Source of the DNA: Plantago major
Lineage: Eukaryota > Streptophyta > Magnoliopsida > Lamiales > Plantaginaceae
Assembly: GCA_026545765.1 (NCBI GenBank)
Contig: CM048843.1
Location: 4,949,001-5,013,000 of the forward strand
Direction of reading: 5' to 3'
DNA: 64,000 nt
A model generated the notes under the pieces. The model was not told the DNA's origin, did not search any database, and was given only the letters and a program-made list of their open reading frames with translations. The position numbers were made by a program, and so were the translations under genes. Positions 1 to 11,577 of this stretch are shown in pieces; the stretch's first letter is position 1; every line of letters starts with the position of its first letter.

Positions 1-1072
1 CGAGATATGACAAGCTTACTCAATGCAAGCTTTTATCATTGACAAGTAGTCATGTGATGTGTTGATGCAATATCATCCAACACTATCATTCAAACATATT
101 TTGGTTTCGTTTGCCTCGTATATGTCATATTTGTCTCACGCAATGACGCATGCCTTTTTTTCATAATATTGCTACTGTATAGCATATTCGAGGCATAGAA
201 AATAGTGTATGCTTTTCTAGCATATCATCATCAGTAATTGTCTCACAACATAAGTAATTTGTATATATCCAACTACGCCGGTTTGATATCCATATTTTAT
301 TTGCATCACCATCAATAACGTCATCCAATATGGGTGTGCATAATATATCCCAACAACGTCGGTTGGTTATTCCATACTTCTTTGGAATTTCATAAATCCC
401 CAATCATCAAGTCTTGACCACTTTCGGTCTATGATGTTTTTGTATCACATATATATTCACTCAATAATACACCGTAGCTTCACCGTCTCTGAATTGATCC
501 ATAGTAATGTACATGCAATCATCAAACATATCATATTGTGAATCAATAAAAGAATAAAATTAATTAAATTGAAATTGAGGGGGGGGAGGGAGGGAGGGAG
601 AGAGAGTAACAAGAGGCTGCGTAGTTGGCAGAATGCGCATGGATTGACCAATGCCTAAATAACTTCGCACACGCATCGATCCATAGTAGGAGACAAGCTA
701 GGACACAGCCGCCGATAGGTGGTCATCAAATTTTGGTTATTATATAATCAACTACATGAAGAGAAAAACAAAAACCAAAGGCATTGTATTAGTATATCAT
801 CAATCATAAAAATAATACTATATGCATGGGCCAAGTAATTGAGATTCAGAGAGATAAAGATAAGGGAATAAGTAATCTCTGATGGCATCGACCGCATCCA
901 TCATGTTATGAGGTGCACGGAATTGCTTCAGCTTAATGGTCCAAGTATTGGCCGTGCACGAAAATTAGGTACTGGAAATTGGTGTGGACTAGAGATAATT
1001 TTGGCTCGCGTTGCACAGAGAGATAATTTTGGCTCGATCGCAAATTGGTTGAACACTATCGTGCTGATAACG
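1..1072. other. Intergenic, no gene recognised
   Basis: I find no convincing gene in this AT-rich stretch; the open frames are short and have no recognisable motif. It contains a G-rich purine tract at about 579-606 (a run of G followed by GGGA and GA units). Its last 20 bases belong with the LTR remnant that follows. Confidence 0.6.
579..606 (+). repeat. G-rich purine tract
   Basis: A run of eight or more G is followed by three GGGA units and then GA units, in otherwise AT-rich DNA. It is a simple repeat that could form a G-quadruplex; no function is shown. Confidence 0.8.
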
Positions 1073-1271
1073 TGTTGAGAAATAACTGTAGTGTTATTCT
1101 GTATCTGTATCTTCAACTGATAGTACATGTGGTATATATACAAGTATGAGAAGCTTCTAGAGCTTATCTACAAGGTATTTGACTACATCTAGAAGAGTAT
1201 TTACAACATATAATACTTCATCTAGTAAAAGTTTAACGAGATACAAACTCGTGTACATTTATCTTCTAACA
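1073..1271 (-). mobile_element. Short LTR remnant (probable Copia) with adjacent primer-site-like sequence
   Basis: The segment begins TGTTGAGAAA and ends TTCTAACA, so its ends are inverted TGTT/AACA as in Copia LTRs. Read on the minus strand, the LTR end is followed directly by CGTTATCAGCACG (plus strand about 1060-1072), which resembles the initiator-Met tRNA primer-binding site of plant Copia elements. I see no second LTR and no gag or pol, so this would be a 199-bp LTR plus a little leader, either a truncated element or a TRIM-like one. Confidence 0.45.
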
Positions 1272-2302
1272 TATTTCTATATTTAAACTGTGAGGGACTT
1301 TGATTCGTCGATCTAGAAAGATCTAGACTTGAAATTCAAAAAGTTGAGGGTCTTTGATTCGTCGATCTTCTTCTTATTGACATGGAAGTTTGGATTGTTA
1401 ACTCGAGGGACTTTAGGTCATGTATTTGCATTAATGTTTTAACTTGATAAAAGTTGGTGTTGGGCGCTAGTTAACTTATTCAATTTTTTTATTCAAGGCC
1501 TTTGCAACTTATTCTTAAATTAATGATTTGACTTCTTGAAGTCAGCCATAGACGCGTGTTAACTTCTCGGATTTTTCGGCTCAAGGGCCTCTGCAGCTTG
1601 TTGTTCTTGAATAATTAATTTGACTTCCTGAAGTTGGCGATGGAAGCTTATTTAGACCTAGCAATCAGGTCATTCGGATCGAATTGTTCAGGTCTGTAAT
1701 TTGTTTCTCTTCGAGATCGGATCGGGTGTTGTTCGAATTCAGATCATTTTTATATTATAAAACTTCATAAAATTTCAGTTCATTTCAGATTGAGTCATTT
1801 TGGATCGGGCCGTATTCGAATTTTGATCTTGAAATTCCCATCATGTTGCAAACTTCTTATGATAAGTCCATACCTTATATTGATTCCAATATTCAAATCC
1901 TATTCAAAGTCATATTAGCTTTATAATAATAATATTCGAACCTGTACAAATGTAATTCGGATAATTCTGGATCGGATAATTCAAGTCCAACTGATTCGGG
2001 TTACTTCAGATCGGGTATCGGATTACTTCCAATAATGATTCTTCAGGTGTGCGGGAATTCAATTTGGATCGAACACTAGCTAGCTTTCTTTAATTCTTGA
2101 TGAGCTTCTCTGCATGCTTCCTTTAATGCCTTTTTGGACTTCTTGATTGGCATATTGAACTTCTTGAATGCATTCTTGATTGGAGTCTCGGACTTCTTGA
2201 ATGCCTCTTGGAACTTTTTTTTGAACTACTTGGATGCTATCTTGAACTTATAAGCTTGATCTTGAGATGATGGAGGAATTGGCTCTTGCTCTCTTGGTCT
2301 TA
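1272..2302. other. Intergenic, decayed repeats
   Basis: No gene is seen. Around 1295-1375 a phrase of about 20 bases (TTTGATTCGTCGATC) occurs twice. Between 1670 and 2070 many GGATCGG/GATTCGG-type words recur, and between 2090 and 2250 words such as GACTTCTTGA and CTTGAATGC recur. This looks like eroded repetitive DNA with no assignable family. Confidence 0.5.
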
Positions 2303-2445
2303 GGCTCTGTTCTTTTCATCTGAACTGAACTGAACTGAACTGAATGGAACTGAACTCAACGAATTGTACTATAAAAAACAATTAAGCAGAACTGAACTGG
2401 ACTGAATGAATTTAAACTGAACTGAAATTAATGAGTGTCTTACTC
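2303..2445 (+). mobile_element. Terminal fragment of a PIF/Harbinger-like element with GAACT repeats
   Basis: A TTA trinucleotide (2300-2302), the typical PIF/Harbinger target, is followed by GGCTCTGTTCTTTTC and then a subterminal array of CTGAA/GAACT pentamers. The same terminus occurs at 46568 and, reversed, at the end of the transposase-bearing relic at 22904. The opposite end is not found nearby, so this is probably a truncated copy. Confidence 0.55.
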
Positions 2446-3002
2446 AATTTGTGTGGTGTAGAAATGAATGAAGAGGCTCCTCTATTTCTACTCATAGGGG
2501 AGAATCCTTTCCAATGTTAAGAGGTAAAATGATGTATACCTACTGGCTCATTCATTATCTGATTTGATTTTACTTGCCAAATAGTACCAAACTCTAGAGA
2601 ATTTATTATTTTCCAAATTTGCAAATCAGGCATGTGGCACAAATAATCTAGCAAATTTAATTTCTCAAAATTTATTTTTAAAATCCAAAAACGCTAGAAA
2701 ATTCAATTTTAACATGTAAAAGCAATTTTAAAATGTCACGCCTTATTAAAAAAAATTATTTGTCTACAGACTACAAACGTGTTTTATTATTATTATTTCA
2801 TGTTTATTTAAGAATTCTTGATTTTTCTTGAATTTACATTATTGGATGACAAACAAACATGCATAGTATATATAAACTAAAAACGTTGAAGTAACTAAAG
2901 TGTGAATAAAGGTAAAATATACATTAAAATTAAAAAATGTCAAATTGCAGATGTATCATGTTGCAATGTATTGTTGCGAAACTGACACGCTGAAGGTATG
3001 TT
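2446..3002. other. AT-rich intergenic DNA
   Basis: No coding potential or recognisable repeat is seen. Confidence 0.6.
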
Positions 3003-3180
3003 GTGCACACATTTTTTTTTTTTTTTTTGAAACGGCAAATATTACAACTACTTTCTACACTACTCCTATATCAACCACACCTATACCAACACCAATTTAC
3101 TCCTAAACCACCTTATGTCTCCACCAGGGATCGAACCCAGCACCTCCTCCTTCCCGCTCCAGTTCCATTCCACTCTTTGC
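3003..3180 (-). mobile_element. SINE-like retroposon
   Basis: On the minus strand this short sequence carries GGGTTCGATCCC, a good match to the tRNA-type B box (GGTTCGANNCC), about 45 bases from its start. It ends in a run of 17 A (plus strand T tract at about 3012-3028). The 10-base word AAGGTATGTT occurs on both sides (2993-3002 and 3181-3190) and is a candidate target duplication, although a few bases separate the left copy from the T tract. The A box is not clear. Confidence 0.55.
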
Positions 3181-3579
3181 AAGGTATGTTAAATTGTTAA
3201 CACTCTTGGCAACATTTACACTTTCATATAACTAACTAAATATTGATCCGGATAACAACAAACAATTCGAATTTAGATTAAATAGGCTTTTAAGTTTTAA
3301 CAATCCAAAAAATAAAGTAATGCATAAGTACAATCTTGACATTATAATTTTGATTTAGGAAATTAATAAAAGGACACGTGATAAGTTGATAACTTTCCTT
3401 TCCGAGATTAGGCACAACTATTTTTGGAATGGTGCAGATGTAAAACTAGTTTCTAGACTATATATTATCGAAATTAATATAGTTTAGGATCAGGGCGTGG
3501 CTGCATTTGCATGCGTCTTCAATAAGGTAATTAATCCTAGTCAAACTACCTAATCGATATTTGAAAGCTAATTAATATC
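3181..3579. other. Intergenic DNA
   Basis: AT-rich sequence with no recognised gene or repeat. Confidence 0.55.
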
Positions 3580-4289
3580 ACTGTCAATGATACTGTTTGC
3601 TCTAATAAAAATGAAACACGTGTACAACAACTCACAACCCAACTTTCACGTTCAGAAAAAAAAAAAAAAGAGAGAAGAGTACTGAAAAGAACTTCCGTCT
3701 TCTTCCCGATTACCACCTCCATACTCTCTAGTCTCCTCCTCCATTGAAATAGATCTAAGCTCTGAAAAACCCAGCACCTTAGTAGTATCTCATAATAATA
3801 GGCGAGTTATGTTTTCAGATAAATGGAATCCTCAGAGTCAGAATAATTTGGGGGTAAGCGTGCTTCGATTGCCCAGAACAAAAGTATTGAGATAATCATT
3901 TTGATGAAGTATGAGACTGAGTATTGAGATAACACTGACCCGATTGAAAGGAGTCAGAATTGGTAAGACAACCTTGATTCGACGAATTTTCGATGGATGA
4001 ATGGATCACTGGCTACTTTTTGTTTCAATTGTTACTTGATAACATACATAACTCTGGCTGTTAATGATCTTTCACTATAACTGTAAATTGGGAACATGAA
4101 AATAATTAATAAAGCATGTATTTCTGAAAAAGTCGTGAAGATTTATTTCTTCTATGTGAGAATTGATGAGGTTGATCGGAAAAGAGGGTTGGTTAATTGC
4201 CGGTGGAAGAAGATGACTCTATTTTTCCTTTTCATTTTTTTTATCCACGTGTCACGTTATTAGTGGTCCGAACAGTATCATTAACAGTG
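3580..4289. mobile_element. Non-autonomous inverted-repeat element
   Basis: The left end (ACTGTCAATGATACTGTT, 3580 on) matches the reverse complement of the right end (GTATCATTAACAGT at about 4275-4288) and diverges gradually over about 70 bases, including a shared ACGTG word. Nothing inside looks coding. No clean target duplication is visible, so the superfamily is uncertain (MULE or hAT-type MITE). It lies just upstream of the kinase pseudogene. Confidence 0.4.
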
Positions 4290-4350
4290 TCTTTAGCACT
4301 AAATCTGGAGCCCTAATTAAACCAGGAGACAACAAGGTTATACAGGCATC

Positions 4351-4359
4351 TATATATAC
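4351..4359 (+). promoter_or_regulatory. TATA box of the kinase pseudogene
   Basis: TATATATAC lies about 60 bases before the ATG at 4417, which is a normal plant spacing. Its presence suggests the pseudogene arose from a whole gene copy with its promoter. Confidence 0.45.
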
Positions 4360-4416
4360 ACCAGGAACGTCGATCAACTAAGTCATCAAACTTTTGCGGC
4401 GAAAAATTAGCTAATC

Positions 4417-5523
4417 ATGTCGAAAGAAGATCAAGAACATGACGATTTCAATGGCAGCAAGCTAGGTGGTTCCAAATCAATGGGTTCTGGAAGCAGCAGA
4501 GGCATAATTTCTCGAGCTGATCTCAAGATTATGGATGCTTAGCTTCGTAAGCATCTCTTCAGCAAGGACTGGTCTAGAAACCTCAGTGAACCATGGCCAT
4601 GGGAGAATATTGATCCTTCCAAATTGGAAATATCTTCTCTCATCTCTCAGGGCCCGTTCGGACCGTTTATCGGGGTACCTATAGCACTCAAGATGTTGTT
4701 AAGCTATTAGATTGGGGAGAGGACGATGATCAAACTGTTGCACTTGGGGCATCGTTTAAGGAGGTCCTGGTTCGGAAATATCTTGATCACCCAAATGTTA
4801 CAAGGTTTATTGGTGCTTCCATCGATACTTCGCAATTCAAACTACCTTCCCAAAACCCTTTGGCGGGTTACACAAACGATCCATCATCGAGTCTGTGTTG
4901 TGTAGTCGTTGAGTTTCTTCCTGGAGGGACACTAAAAAACTACTTGTAGAACAGAAAGATGAAGCTTCCGTTCAAAACTGTGGTACAACTCGCGTTGGAT
5001 TTGGCGAAAGGACTTAGCTATCTACATTCCAAGAAGATAGTGCATCACGATGTGAAGTCAGAAAACATGTTGTTAGCTGCCAATAACACGTTGAAAATTT
5101 CTGATTTTGGCGTTGCTCATGTTGAAGTGCAGAATTCCAGGGACATACATGACTGGTGCAACTGGAACCCTTGGCTATATGGCCCCAGAAATACTGGTGG
5201 GGAAGCCATATAACAGGAAGTGCGACGTGTATAGTTTTGGAATATGCTTGTGGGAAATATACAGTTGTGACCTACATTACATAGACCTTAGCTTTGTTGA
5301 AGCTCCCTCTGGTAAGAACTTGCAAAGGAGCTTCCCAAGATGTTGCCCGGGTTCTTTGAAGAGCATCATGAAGAAGTGTTGGGATTCCGACCCAGAGAAA
5401 AGGCTCGAGATGGATCAAGTTGTTATGCTATTAGAGGCCGTTGATACGAGCAAAGGAGGAGGGATGATTCCTGAAGATCAAGCTGGATGGTGTTTCTGCT
5501 TTGCACCCACTCGCAGACCCTGA
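4417..5523 (+). pseudogene. MAPKKK-like Ser/Thr protein kinase pseudogene (ATMRK/HT1-like)
   Basis: Conceptual translation from the ATG gives a plant Raf-like MAPKKK. A short N-terminal tail (MSKEDQEHDD) is followed by the glycine-rich loop region, LDHPNVTRFIGAS, VVEFLPGGTLKNYL, an altered catalytic loop [35 protein letters not shown] and a CWD...R C-lobe. Reading is broken by an in-frame TAG about 45 codons in, a one-base loss in the glycine loop, a second TAG just after KNYL (about 4947), and a four-base duplication (ACATACAT) near 5146 that splits the activation segment. The family HRD motif is HHD here. No intron is evident across about 1.1 kb, yet a TATA box is kept upstream. It cannot make a functional kinase as it stands. 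Confidence 0.85.
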
Positions 5524-5825
5524 GAAGATCTTTGTTTCAGTTTTCATGCTTATAGTAGTACTCATTGTTTCATTCCATTCATTCAATCTCCTTCCTTTGC
5601 ATAGACTTTATATACCCGTATTTTATTCTTTTATTTAACTGAGTTCTACATTCTTGTTATCCTAGAGTTGTCAATTATCTAAACTTTTGTTCTTAACACA
5701 GTTTTAACGCATTCAACTTATAACCTAATTTATGATCTACTGTTTATATTCTGTTTACAGTGTGCTCTCGTAGTATTCTGTTTACAGCCTTGGTGTTGAT
5801 CAGTTCTTATTCCCACCAATAAAAG
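5524..5825. other. 3' flank of kinase pseudogene
   Basis: AT-rich sequence with no features I can support. It ends at the Pack-MULE target duplication. Confidence 0.5.
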
Positions 5826-5834
5826 GAATGTAAA

Positions 5835-6993
5835 GGGAGAATGGCATTTTTAGTCCTAAAGTTTACCCCAAATGGCGTGTGCAATAACCCGTTTGGTGGT
5901 CCTGTGATCCTTGGTCCTATTGTTTTCAAATTTTGGCGTCCGTGATCCTTTTTGCTGATGTGGCATCGAAGTCAACGAATTTCTCCCGATTTTGACCGAC
6001 ACCTCATTTGCCACCTCACCTGCCAATAAAAATAAATCAAAACCAAAAATCAAAAATTAAAAGAAAATGTTAAAAAACAAAAAATGTTGATCGAAAATCC
6101 CAGAAAACTGCAATGATCCTTTAAGAACGTCCTTCATCTCTGGTTCCATATAGCCAACAGGTACTCGATATCCCGATTCGTGATCAGATTCAGACTCATT
6201 CTTCTGGAAACAATAAGCCGGTGCCTGCCATATTGCATCCTCAAGCACAGCTCCCACTTCAAATGTCATTACATAGATTGACCTCCTTGTAATTACAAAC
6301 ACACACAAGCTCAATGCATTTCCACAATATGTTAGATCGAAAATCCCCAAATTCCTAATTAAATTACCAGTGTAGAAAAGCCAATGAACAGGCCTCTTGG
6401 TGATAACATCCTCGTAATACCAAATGAAATCATCCTTCGTCCAGACATTGCAGAGAAAACCAGTGAAAGTCTCCTGGCCGAGATAAATAGCGCCGTGGAG
6501 CCAATTAGGGCGGAGGATTCCGACATCAGTGTGAAAGGAGCGGCAGTATTGTGCATCTTTGTGAAACTTGTAGACGGAGCCGTTGGTCCATTCAACGTCG
6601 TATAAGAGGTCCCCTATATGTCCTGGATGATGTTGTAGTTACGGACGTTAGACCAATCGTACCAGAGATCGATGAGGCTGAGTGTGTCGATGAAGGTTTT
6701 TCTTTTTTTTTTCCTAGGTCAACTCCAATCCTTTTATTTTTATTTTTTAACATTTTCTTTTAATTTTTGATTTTTTGATTTTTAGTTTTGATTTATTTTT
6801 ATTGGCAAGTGAGGTGGCAGATGAGGTGTCGGTCAAAATCCGAAGAAATTCGTTGACTTCGATGCCACGTCAGCAAAAAGGACCACGATCGCCAAAATTT
6901 GAAAACAATAGGACCAAGGATCACAGGACCACCAAACGGGTTATTGCACACGCCATTTGGGGTAAACTTTAGGACTAAAAATGCCATTCTCCT
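5835..6993. mobile_element. Pack-MULE (Mutator-like) with captured gene fragment
   Basis: The ends are long, nearly perfect inverted repeats of about 245 bp (5835 to about 6078 and about 6743 to 6993), beginning GGAGAATGGCATTTTTAG. The element is flanked by an exact 9-bp duplication, GAATGTAAA (5826-5834 and 6994-7002), the hallmark of Mutator-like transposition. No transposase is present. The interior (about 6085-6695) is a fragment of a host gene of the At4g14100 family, so this is a gene-carrying, non-autonomous MULE. The 5-7% divergence of its TIRs and the exact duplication suggest a fairly recent insertion. Confidence 0.92.
6085..6695 (-). pseudogene. Captured fragment of an At4g14100-like gene
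   Basis: On the minus strand, translation in short frame-shifted blocks gives IDLWYDWSNVRNYNIIQ, DLLYDVEWTNGSVYKFH, VGILRPNWLHGAIYLGQ, FTGFLCNVWTKDDFIWYY, HWLFYTG, and after an interruption VMTFEVGAVLEDAIWQAP. These follow the order of the plant uncharacterised At4g14100 family. The interruption (about 6367-6286, 82 bases) starts GT and ends AG at a plausible junction, so intronic DNA was captured and the copy was DNA-mediated. A frame shift near 6640 and missing N and C termini make it non-functional for the family role, which is itself uncharacterised. Confidence 0.75.
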
Positions 6994-7118
6994 GAATGTA
7001 AATGGGTTTTTAAAGGATAAAAGTCCAGGTATATTGAGCTTCGGTTTTCTGAAGAAGATTGTGCATCCATCCATCCATTCATATATTACGTAAAGCACAA
7101 GGGGCTAGACCTCACAAA

Positions 7119-7624
7119 ATTCATTCAATCCTATGTGGAATTTTGTGGAATTAGTTGTATTTTAGCCAATATATATTTCACTGTTATTTTTTGTATGTTA
7201 ACTGTATATATAGTTTTTATTAAATTTCATATAACTTTATCTGCAAAAATCTGAAAAATATTTTGAACATATATTTGTATTCGTCGTGACAAGACGAATC
7301 CATAGGTACCAATCTTGAATAGTATTATTAATTAAATAAATTGTTCATTCATTAAAATTAAATATAAATTTATTAAATAAAATAAAATGAAATAATGGAA
7401 TATTAATTTCAAAAATATTGTATTTATTAAATTAATTCAATCTTACGTGGAATTTTGTGGAATTAGTTGCATTTTCAACCAGTATATCTTTCACTGTTTA
7501 TTTAGGTACGTTGGCCGCATATATAGTTTTGATTAAATCTCATATAATTTATCTACAAAACTACAAAAAATATTTTTGAACATATATTTGAATTCATCAT
7601 GACAAGACGAATCTATAGACACCA

Positions 7625-7660
<36 letters not shown>

Positions 7661-7880
7661 AATTAAATAAATCATTTCATTCACTAAAATAAAATATTAA
7701 TCTCATATAACTTTATCTACAAAAAATCCAAAAAATATTTTTAACATATATTTGAATTTGCCAAGACAAGACGAATCTATAGACACCAATCTTAAATACT
7801 ATTATTAATTAGATAAATTTCTTTATTCATTAAAATAAAATATAAATTTATTAAATAAGATAAAATTAAATAATGGAATT
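7119..7880. repeat. Diverged tandem duplication, about 315-bp unit
   Basis: The phrase GTGGAATTTTGTGGAATTAG occurs near 7133 and 7447. GACAAGACGAATC with its AT-rich surroundings occurs near 7289, 7601 and 7767. The copies amount to two full units and one partial unit. The middle copy contains an (ATT)n microsatellite at about 7626-7660. No coding sequence is present. Confidence 0.65.
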
Positions 7881-8070
7881 TTAAAAATTAAAAGTGACTC
7901 ATTAAAACACATTATAAATAATTAACGTAGCATCAAGTGTTCAAAAAGAGACTCATTTTAAATGGTTTAGCATCAAACATTCTGGACAAACTAAAATATA
8001 CGATTATTTTGATTAGCCTCATATATATCCATACAACCATACCATTTGTGCACTTTTGGTTATTCTGGTC

Positions 8071-8749
8071 ACTTTCCTATATTTTTTCTACTATATTCTA
8101 AAGTTGATAGTTTACTTTGAAGCATACATGATCCGCATGTGCATAAATGATACTCGGAGCGCTATCTAATTAGTTGGACATTTTCTAATACAAAATTAAT
8201 GTAAAAAGAAATTCTTTTTAAATGGCAATATGTATAATTTAAAGTTTTGTTAACTCTACGTTTCTTTTTATAGAAGTGAGAAGGTAAAGAATAAAGTAAA
8301 AAAATAATTTTGAATTTTTAGGCATGTGAAGATGAGATCTATCCATATATTATAAATACCAGTTTTTATTATCAATTCTAGCTATAGTACTTTGGCTTCA
8401 AATCAATACTTTCCTATATTTTTTTACTATATTCTAAAGTTGATGGTTTACTTTGAAGCACACATGAACATGATCCGCATGTGCATAAATGATACTCAGA
8501 GCGCTATCTAATTAATTGGACATTTTTTAATACAAAATTAATGTAAAAAGAAATTCATTTTAAATGGCAATGTAGAATTTAAAGTTTTGTTAACTCTAAT
8601 GTTTCTTTTTACAGAGGTGAAAAGGTAAATAATAAAGTAAAAACAATAATTTTCAATTTTTAGGCTTGTGAAGATGAAATCTATCCATATATTATAAATA
8701 CCAGTTTTTATTATCAATTCTATCTATAGTACTTTGGCTTAAAATCAAT
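8071..8749. repeat. Tandem duplication, 337-bp unit (two copies)
   Basis: The segment starting ACTTTCCTATATTTTTT at 8071 recurs at 8408 and the two copies stay alignable to the shared phrase AGTACTTTGGCTT at their ends. The copies differ by small indels. No gene is seen in or around them. Confidence 0.85.
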
Positions 8750-9304
8750 ATGAGGAATTCTTTAATTTTTTTGGATTAAAAAATTACTACAAAACAATTA
8801 TAATCAAGGTAAATTTATGTTTGTAGCCAAGTTAATGCATATTTGGTTCTCTTACCTTTACAATCGAAATCTAATTTTGGTTACATAATATGCCAATGAT
8901 ATTCAACCTTTGTAATTAACTATTTATAAATGTAATCAATCAAATCTTCTAATCCCATAATTCCATTAGAATCGCCACCCACATACTGAATTTAGGCACA
9001 TATAGTGAATTTCATAATGCATATAAGAATGGTATTAAAAAAATTGTTGAATATATACACACCCAAATCGAAGATCACCAAACTGCTATATATAAGAATG
9101 GGTTTGGATGTTTTAAATACTTGAGGTAATTATGATACCCGTCTTCTGTATGCTTCCCAATTTGTTGAGGCATAACAAATTTGTCTTTTTTACGTTTAAA
9201 GGTATTTATGAAATCCAATTAAGGTTATATATTTGATAGTATATGATTTCAAATTAATATAGTAAAATGAATCCAATCATTTTATCGGACTCAAGTAATC
9301 AATA
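8750..9304. other. AT-rich intergenic DNA
   Basis: No gene or known repeat is seen before the Stowaway element. Confidence 0.55.
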
Positions 9305-9561
9305 CTCCCTCCATTTCAGAGAAAGTGTTACATTTTGACTTTGACCGGTCAACTGTCTTCGAGTTTGACCACAAATTAATCATAAACGATAATAGTAAAT
9401 AATTTAATAAAATCATATAATAAAAATTTAATTACTAAATTTTCATTATATAATTTTAATAATTTATTTATTAATATCGTTTAAGAGTAAATTGTGGTCA
9501 AACGCGGAGACAGTTGACCGCAGAATAGTAAAATGTAACACTTTTTCTGAAATGGAGGGAG
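9305..9561. mobile_element. Stowaway MITE (Tc1/mariner type)
   Basis: The 257-bp element begins CTCCCTCCATTTCAGA and ends in its inverted complement. It is flanked by TA on both sides (9303-9304 and 9562-9563). Complementarity runs through nearly the whole element, including GGTCAACTGTC/GACAGTTGACC blocks, so it would fold into one long hairpin. It has no coding capacity. Confidence 0.92.
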
Positions 9562-10453
9562 TATTACATTATTCAATGAAGATTAATTATATTTTATACC
9601 TTCAGATTTTTATGATTTACTGTTGAATATGCATTTTCTTAATGGGCATGAATCCATATAGGAGGACCTTTGGATCTATGCTTGACATAGTCTATTCAAC
9701 TGATCTTCTAAGAATGTTCTATGAATCATGTACTAGACGTGCTCTTTTCAGTTCCAGAAGATAGAAGAAACACACGTGAGCTAATTGGTGGTGTGTTGAT
9801 CTTTGCATGTCTATCAGTAACATTTTACATGTGAAGACTTTCAATTTCCTTTTCTTTATGTATAAGATTCGATCGGTAGGATGAGGTATAAGGGTTCTCT
9901 TCCCTACGGTCTTTGGCTGGAAGGACTGGTTCTATCCACCCAAATTCAATCCCGTAGAAATAATAATGTTCAGGTTCGGTCTGGCATATACTCGAACCCT
10001 TTCCATAACTTTGTTACAAGATATGGCTGCAACATTTTATGATTATTAAGTTAGTAAAAGCTACATTTTTTTTCAAGGAGGTCGGGGTGTGTTTGTGTAT
10101 CCACTCTAGGCGGAGAAACTCTTTTCGATCTTCTCTCTACTTTCTTGATCCATAACGGGCCTGGGGGATCTGATACTCTCTAGGTGGGGAAACTCTCTTC
10201 AATCTCCTCTCTACTTTCTTAATCTCCATAACAAGCCGGGGGAGGGTGTGGATCAGCTGATACTCTCTAGGCGGGAAAAATGTTTATTCTCTGTACTTTC
10301 TTGATCTCCATGACAGATGGGGCAATCATACCATTTGAAATTATTTTCGTAGAATAATAATTTTTGTGTCTTTGGTGGGGTGACACATACTACCTCGGGG
10401 TTGTTCGGAACTGGTGGATTGGAAAAAACAACAATAACATGTGAATATGTTTG

Positions 10454-10456
<3 letters not shown>
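9562..10456. other. Intergenic DNA with short decayed repeats
   Basis: No gene is seen. Three diverged copies of a 70-80 base phrase (CTCTAGG-GG-GAAA ... CTCTACTTTCTT-ATC) lie at about 10100-10310. Confidence 0.5.

Positions 10457-10543
<87 letters not shown>
10457..10543. repeat. (TA)n microsatellite
   Basis: About 43 uninterrupted TA units followed by a T tract. Its length in the assembly may be unreliable. Confidence 0.95.
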
Positions 10544-10549
<6 letters not shown>

Positions 10550-11549
10550 TTTTTTGTGGGGGTGACCACATATCATCGCGGGACAACCCTATTGATTGTG
10601 TTGTACACCTTTTTATTTTATTTTGGTTCCGTTTGAGGGATAGAATTAAAAAAAAAAATGTATCTGTTACTAATTAACAGGTCGGGTACAACCCTATTTT
10701 TACATTTTATATAGTTGACATAAATAAATACTCAATGATAATATTAGATGAAGGACTACCGACCAATACCACGATCAACATTGTTCCCATAAATTTGACT
10801 ACCTTATTTTCTTGATAAATTTATTTTATCACCCCATTTCTATTTATTATGCCACGGGTTAGTACTAGTGTAGTATGTAAGGTGTAGTGAATAGCATCAT
10901 CTTGAATTAAACTGGCCTGTAAAATATTTAGAGTGGAGATAATTCTTGTTTTGATCTGTAAGCTATATATAGAAGCTGGTCATGTGTACCGCTTGCTCTA
11001 GTAATGTGCGAAAGGGTTAGCTTTACTGCAGGACCCACTCAGATTCCATGCCAAATTCACAATACTACTGCCAAAACAACCAAACGGAGGGGCCAAGAGG
11101 TGAACCACCACTTCATACGACCCGTACCAATTACCAAACAGGCAAACACTAATTGTCCAATTTGTTGTAAAAATAGAAAAGGACTCTAATTGTCTGGCAA
11201 AATATGTTTCCATTTGTCACTGTCGATATAGTAATACTGTAACAAATTGCAAGATGCACTTCAATTTGTTGTACACTGGAAGAATAACTCTAAAGTCTAA
11301 TGTATAATTTGACAGAGTCGGGTAAAATCCAAGATTAAAACTTAGACCACAACACTATCCCAGACGGCCAGACAACGATTCTACTGGCATTAGTTTGAGT
11401 CTTGACAATATGATAATGATGAGAACCAGTCAACCCATCGCGGTTTTACCACATAGATGCCAAGGGTATATGAAGATCAGCCATTGAATTGCACGGCAAC
11501 TACTTGTAATTTCACCTGTGACAGACATGAATGGTTATCTTACTAAATG
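10544..11549. other. Intergenic DNA downstream of the SUMO protease gene
   Basis: No gene, RNA gene or repeat is recognised. The protease transcript, which runs leftward, probably ends in or just before this stretch. Confidence 0.5.
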
Positions 11550-11577
11550 GAACACCGGCAACAACTACATACCAATA

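Noticed and set aside
161..1143. Short open frames on the minus strand near the left edge
   Set aside because: They have no domain, codon bias or motif and lie in AT-rich or LTR-like DNA.
10253..10586. Frames of alternating Ile-Tyr
   Set aside because: They are translations of the (TA)n microsatellite, not genes.
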